From DATNBU01 sp964476185 (GTDB taxonomy: Bacteria; Desulfobacterota; Binatia; UBA1149; CAITLU01): a stretch of DNA of 64,000 nucleotides. Position 1 is the first letter of the stretch; each line of letters opens with the position of its first letter. The position numbers and the translations under genes were made by a program. Positions 61,037 through 64,000 of this stretch are shown piece after piece. The notes under the pieces are model-generated. The model was given only the letters and a program-made list of their open reading frames with translations, was not told the DNA's origin and ran no database searches. The DNA lies in the NCBI GenBank assembly GCA_964476185.1, contig CAYYZO010000002.1:42559-106558 (forward strand), read 5' to 3'.

Positions 61037-61047
61037 GTTGCGGGAAC
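61022..61047 (+). other. Perfect 9-bp hairpin around the stop codon of the Gly-rich gene
   Basis: GTTCCCGCA (61022-61030) and TGCGGGAAC (61039-61047) pair perfectly with an 8-nt loop containing the TAA stop. No T run follows, so it is more likely an RNA-stability or attenuation element between the first two and last three genes of this cluster than a full terminator. Confidence 0.5.
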
Positions 61048-61085
61048 ACCGAAAGGAGGCGGGCCGAAGCCCCGCGAGGAGCAGC

Positions 61086-61964
61086 GTGGTCCGGGAGCCG
61101 CTCCTTCATTTCGTCCTGATCGGCGCGCTGCTGTTCGCCGTCCATGCCTTCGTCGTCCCGGACGACGAAGGCATGGACGCGGACCGTGCCGGCCAGACCA
61201 TCCGGATCACGGAGCGCGAGCTGTCGTGGCTCGCCAGGTCCTGGTCGCGCCAGTGGCAGCGGGAGCCGACCGAAGCCGACCTCGCGGCGGTCGTGGTCGA
61301 CTACCTGCGCGAGGAACTTCTCGCGCGGGAGGCCCTGTCGCTCGAGCTGGACCGCGACGACCTCGTCGTTCGCCGGCGCCTCGCCCAGAAGATGCAATTC
61401 CTCGTCGAGGACACGGCGGCGATGGTCGAGCCCGACGACGCGCAGTTGCGGGCGATCTTCGACTCCGGGCGCGAACGGTTCCGCGTGCCGGCGCGCGCGA
61501 GCTTCCTCACCGTGTTCTTCAGCCTCGACCGGCGAGGCGAGCGCGCCGAGGCCGACGCGCTTGCCGCGCTCGACGGTCTCGGGAGCGGCGGCGATCCGGG
61601 CGACTTCGGCGACGGCTCGGTGCTGCCGGGCGAACTGCGCGACGCCGAGGCTCGCGAGATCGAAGGCGTCTTCGGACCCGAACTCGCGGCGTTCGTCGCG
61701 AGCGCCGAGCCGGGCCGCTGGCTGGGGCCGGTGCGCTCCTCGGTCGGGCTCCACCTGGTCCGGGTCGAATCCCGCACGCCCGGGCGGCCGCAGACGTTCG
61801 AAGAGGCGCGTCCCGCGTTGACCGAGTGGTCCCGGCGCGAACGCGAGCGCGCGGCCCGCGCGGCCTACTTCACGGAGCTCCTCGACCGTTACGACGTGGA
61901 GACGACCGGCGCGACGCGGGCGCTCGTCGATCCTGCCCTCGCGGTCCTGAAGGAGGGCGCATGA
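61086..61964 (+). CDS. Membrane-anchored PpiC/SurA-like peptidyl-prolyl isomerase
   Basis: 292 residues from GTG 61086, chosen because GAGGAG lies 5 nt upstream; TTG 61038 is a weaker start. One N-terminal membrane helix (LLHFVLIGALLFAVHAFVV), a SurA-type helical region, then a parvulin-like domain: FGDGSVLPGELRDAEAREIEGVFG, GRWLGPVRSSVGLHLVRVESRTPG. It is the family found immediately upstream of HupE/UreJ genes. Likely a periplasmic foldase. ATGA overlap with the next gene. Confidence 0.88.
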   Translation: MVREPLLHFVLIGALLFAVHAFVVPDDEGMDADRAGQTIRITERELSWLARSWSRQWQREPTEADLAAVVVDYLREELLAREALSLELDRDDLVVRRRLAQKMQFLVEDTAAMVEPDDAQLRAIFDSGRERFRVPARASFLTVFFSLDRRGERAEADALAALDGLGSGGDPGDFGDGSVLPGELRDAEAREIEGVFGPELAAFVASAEPGRWLGPVRSSVGLHLVRVESRTPGRPQTFEEARPALTEWSRRERERAARAAYFTELLDRYDVETTGATRALVDPALAVLKEGA

Positions 61965-62953
61965 TCGCCGCGTTCGGATTCGCCGCGGCGATGCTCGCCC
62001 TCGCGGCGTCTCCGGCGGCCGCGCACGAGCTGCGCCCGGCCTACCTCGAGCTGCGCGAATCGGCGTCGCAGGAGGTCGACGTCCTCTGGAAGACGCCGAT
62101 GCGCGGGGAGATGCGGCTCGCGCTGGCTCCCGTGCTGTCCGGGCCGGCCGAGGAGATCACTCCGGTCACGACGCGCGAGAGCGGCGGCGCGGCCGTGCAG
62201 AACTGGCGGCTTCGGCTCGCCGAGCCCCTGCGCGGCCGCACGCTCCACATCGACGGCCTGTCCGCGACGATGACGGACGCGCTGGTCCGCGTCGAGTTCG
62301 CCGACGGGACGAACTGGGTGGCGCGCCTGACGCCGCAAGCGCCGTCGGTCGCGATCCCGGCCGTGCCGGCCGGCGGCGAGGTCGCGCGGACGTACTTCTC
62401 GCTCGGACTCGAGCACATCCTGCTCGGCGTGGACCACCTGTTGTTCGTGCTTGCGCTGATGCTGGTGACCACCGGCGCGAGGCGGCTGGCGTGGACGATC
62501 ACGGCGTTCACCGTCGCGCACTCGATCACGCTCGCGCTGGCGACCCTCGGCGTCGTGCGCGTTCCGTCCGCGCCGGTCGAAGCCGTCATCGCGCTGTCGA
62601 TCGCGTTCGTCGCCGCGGAAGTGGTTCGCGCGACGCGCGGCGAGGAAACCGGCTGGACGGCGCGCGCGCCGTGGCTCGTCGCGTTCGCGTTCGGCCTGCT
62701 GCACGGGCTCGGCTTCGCGGGGGCGCTCGCGGAGATCGGCCTGCCGCAAGGGCAGATCCCGCTCGCGCTGTTGTTCTTCAACGTGGGCGTCGAGGCCGGG
62801 CAACTCGCGTTCGTCGCCGCGGCCGCCGCAGCCGTGGCCGTCCTGCGTCCGCTGCGGCACCGTCTCCCGGCGGGGGCCGCGGTCGCGCCGCCCTACGCGA
62901 TCGGCGTCCTGGCGATGTACTGGGTGATCGAGAGGGTGGCGGCGTTCTGGTGA
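61961..62953 (+). CDS. HupE/UreJ-family membrane protein
   Basis: 330 residues. Signal peptide (ending SPAAA-HELRP), a periplasmic beta domain (about 25-140), then six membrane helices. The HupE signature is LGLEHILLGVDHLLFVLALML, with further helices at VAHSITLALATLGV, LHGLGFAGAL and VEAGQLAFV. HupE/UreJ proteins are thought to be nickel or cobalt permeases; the substrate here is unknown. Between a PpiC-like isomerase and DUF3604, a recurring trio. Confidence 0.9.
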   Translation: MIAAFGFAAAMLALAASPAAAHELRPAYLELRESASQEVDVLWKTPMRGEMRLALAPVLSGPAEEITPVTTRESGGAAVQNWRLRLAEPLRGRTLHIDGLSATMTDALVRVEFADGTNWVARLTPQAPSVAIPAVPAGGEVARTYFSLGLEHILLGVDHLLFVLALMLVTTGARRLAWTITAFTVAHSITLALATLGVVRVPSAPVEAVIALSIAFVAAEVVRATRGEETGWTARAPWLVAFAFGLLHGLGFAGALAEIGLPQGQIPLALLFFNVGVEAGQLAFVAAAAAAVAVLRPLRHRLPAGAAVAPPYAIGVLAMYWVIERVAAFW

Positions 62954-63020
62954 AACCGCGGCCGTCGCTTCGAGGCAGGCGCGACGCGAACCGCAACGGC
63001 GAGAGCCGGGGAGGAAAACG

Positions 63021-64000
63021 ATGGACTGCACGATGACGAACACGACGCTTGCGCTGCTGATGACCGCTACGCTGGCGGCCGCCCCGGCCCTCGCGCAGGG
63101 CGACGCCGGCGCTGCCGGGGAGGGCAAGCTCGAGAAGGTCCATCCGGCGCGGTCGCCGTACTCGCCGTACGCCGGCCGCGACTATCCGGTTCGTCCGTAC
63201 TTCGGCGACACCCACCTGCACACGGCGTTCTCGATGGACGCCGGCGCGTTCGGCGCGAGGCTGTCGCCGGCCGACGCGTACCGGTTCGCCAAGGGCTACG
63301 AGATCACGGCCTCGAGCGGCCAGCCCGTGCGGCTTTCGCGGCCGCTGGACTTCCTGGTCGTCGCCGATCACTCCGACGGCATGGGGTTCTTCCCGCTGCT
63401 CCTGCGCGGCGACCCGGCGATCCTGGCCGATCCGCAGGGCCGACGCTGGAACGAGATGATCCGCTCGGGCGAGGGCGCCAAGGCGGCGATCGAGATCATC
63501 GTCGCGTTCGGCGCCGGGAAGATCTCGAAGGCGATCCTGCCGCTGCCCGGGACGACGGCCTACTCGGGCGCCTGGCAGCAGACCATCCAGGCCGCCGAGG
63601 AGGCGAACGACCCCGGCCGCTTCACCGCCTTCATCGGCTACGAGTGGACGTCGAACACGGGCGGCAACAACCTGCACCGCAACGTGGTCTTCCGCGACGA
63701 TGGGGCCCGGGCGGGCCAGGTCGAACCCTACACGACCATCAAGCCGCTCGGCAGCGACGACCCGACCGCGCTCTGGAAGTGGATGGCGGCCTATGAGGAG
63801 AAGACGGGCGGCAACGTGCTGGCCATCGCCCACAACGGCAACCTCAGCAACGGCCGGATGTTCCCGATGGTCGAGGCCTTCGGCCGCGCGATCGACCGGC
63901 CGTACGCCGAGGGGCGGGCGAAGTGGGAGCGCCTCTACGAGACGACACAGACCAAGGGGACCGGCGAGGCCCACCCCTTCCTGTCGCCCAACGACGAGTT
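63021..64000 (+). CDS. DUF3604 protein, N-terminal part (runs off the window)
   Basis: The frame is open from ATG 63021 (GGGGAGGA upstream) to the end of the window, giving 326 codons. Signal peptide (LALLMTATLAAAPALAQ), then YFGDTHLHTAFSMDAGAFGARLSPADAYRFAKGYEI and LDFLVVADHSDGMGFFPLL. The HxH and ADHSD motifs are PHP-like metal ligands, so a periplasmic metallohydrolase is likely. IGYEWTSNTGGNNLHRNVVF is a family hallmark. ATG 63033 is an in-frame alternative. Substrate unknown. Confidence 0.92.
   Translation, partial: MDCTMTNTTLALLMTATLAAAPALAQGDAGAAGEGKLEKVHPARSPYSPYAGRDYPVRPYFGDTHLHTAFSMDAGAFGARLSPADAYRFAKGYEITASSGQPVRLSRPLDFLVVADHSDGMGFFPLLLRGDPAILADPQGRRWNEMIRSGEGAKAAIEIIVAFGAGKISKAILPLPGTTAYSGAWQQTIQAAEEANDPGRFTAFIGYEWTSNTGGNNLHRNVVFRDDGARAGQVEPYTTIKPLGSDDPTALWKWMAAYEEKTGGNVLAIAHNGNLSNGRMFPMVEAFGRAIDRPYAEGRAKWERLYETTQTKGTGEAHPFLSPNDE

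Overview
The window is about 70% GC and densely coding, with short intergenic gaps and many stop/start overlaps (ATGA, GTGA, one CTGA). It comes from a Gram-negative bacterium that makes lipopolysaccharide. It carries Bam and Lol outer-membrane assembly genes, a complete lipid A/Kdo block that uses LpxI, a type II secretion operon ending in gspN, and a zinc-type L28. Together these suggest a deltaproteobacteria-like lineage (Myxococcota, Desulfobacterota, Binatota or relatives). The lineage is inference; no rRNA or tRNA gene was seen that could fix it.

Layout. 1-4185 (+): the 3' end of ruvB, an NtrY-type membrane histidine kinase, and a single protein that joins an NtrX-like receiver domain to a complete LpxC deacetylase. 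4325-5152 (+): a small AT-rich island with a Fur-box-like operator and two unknown genes. 5250-17604 (-): the gspCDEFGHIJKLMN operon. 17753-24254 (+): lysS, lolC/E, lolD, bamA, skp. 24283-33179 (+): lpxA, lpxI, a Gfo/Idh oxidoreductase, lpxB, msbA-like, a DUF374 (LpxJ-like) acyltransferase, waaA, lpxK. 33342-39752 (+): a sugar epimerase, a Trm112-like protein, a Kdo-kinase-like protein, yicC, gmk, rel/spoT, ridA. 39878-44286: a CarH/LitR-like regulator (-) divergent from folE, a peroxiredoxin, a lipocalin and a DUF2867-type dehydrogenase (+). 44493-50894: rpmB (-), then pgi, mutL, a cytochrome c'-like lipoprotein, miaA, pheA (+). 50894-57012: a beta-barrel protein and a GT39-like membrane protein (+), facing a four-gene sugar cassette (-; Gfo/Idh, hexapeptide acyltransferase, GT2, DegT aminotransferase). 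57121-58864: a fatty acid hydroxylase (+) and an AraC-type regulator (-). 59367-64000 (+): DUF2092 protein, a Gly-rich secreted protein, a PpiC-like isomerase, HupE/UreJ, and a DUF3604 protein cut by the window end.

How the genes fit together. Most of the window builds the outer envelope: lipid A synthesis (LpxC, A, I, B, K), Kdo addition and probable phosphorylation, flipping (MsbA), a possible LpxJ-type secondary acylation, lipoprotein release (Lol), barrel assembly (BamA, Skp) and protein export (T2SS). The most striking feature is the receiver-LpxC fusion beside an NtrY kinase. It suggests phosphorylation-dependent control of the committed step of lipid A synthesis. The second is a light-regulon-like block whose CarH-type regulator keeps the W-x9-EH motif but lacks the cobalamin-ligand His, with a repeated candidate operator on both sides of the divergent promoter region.
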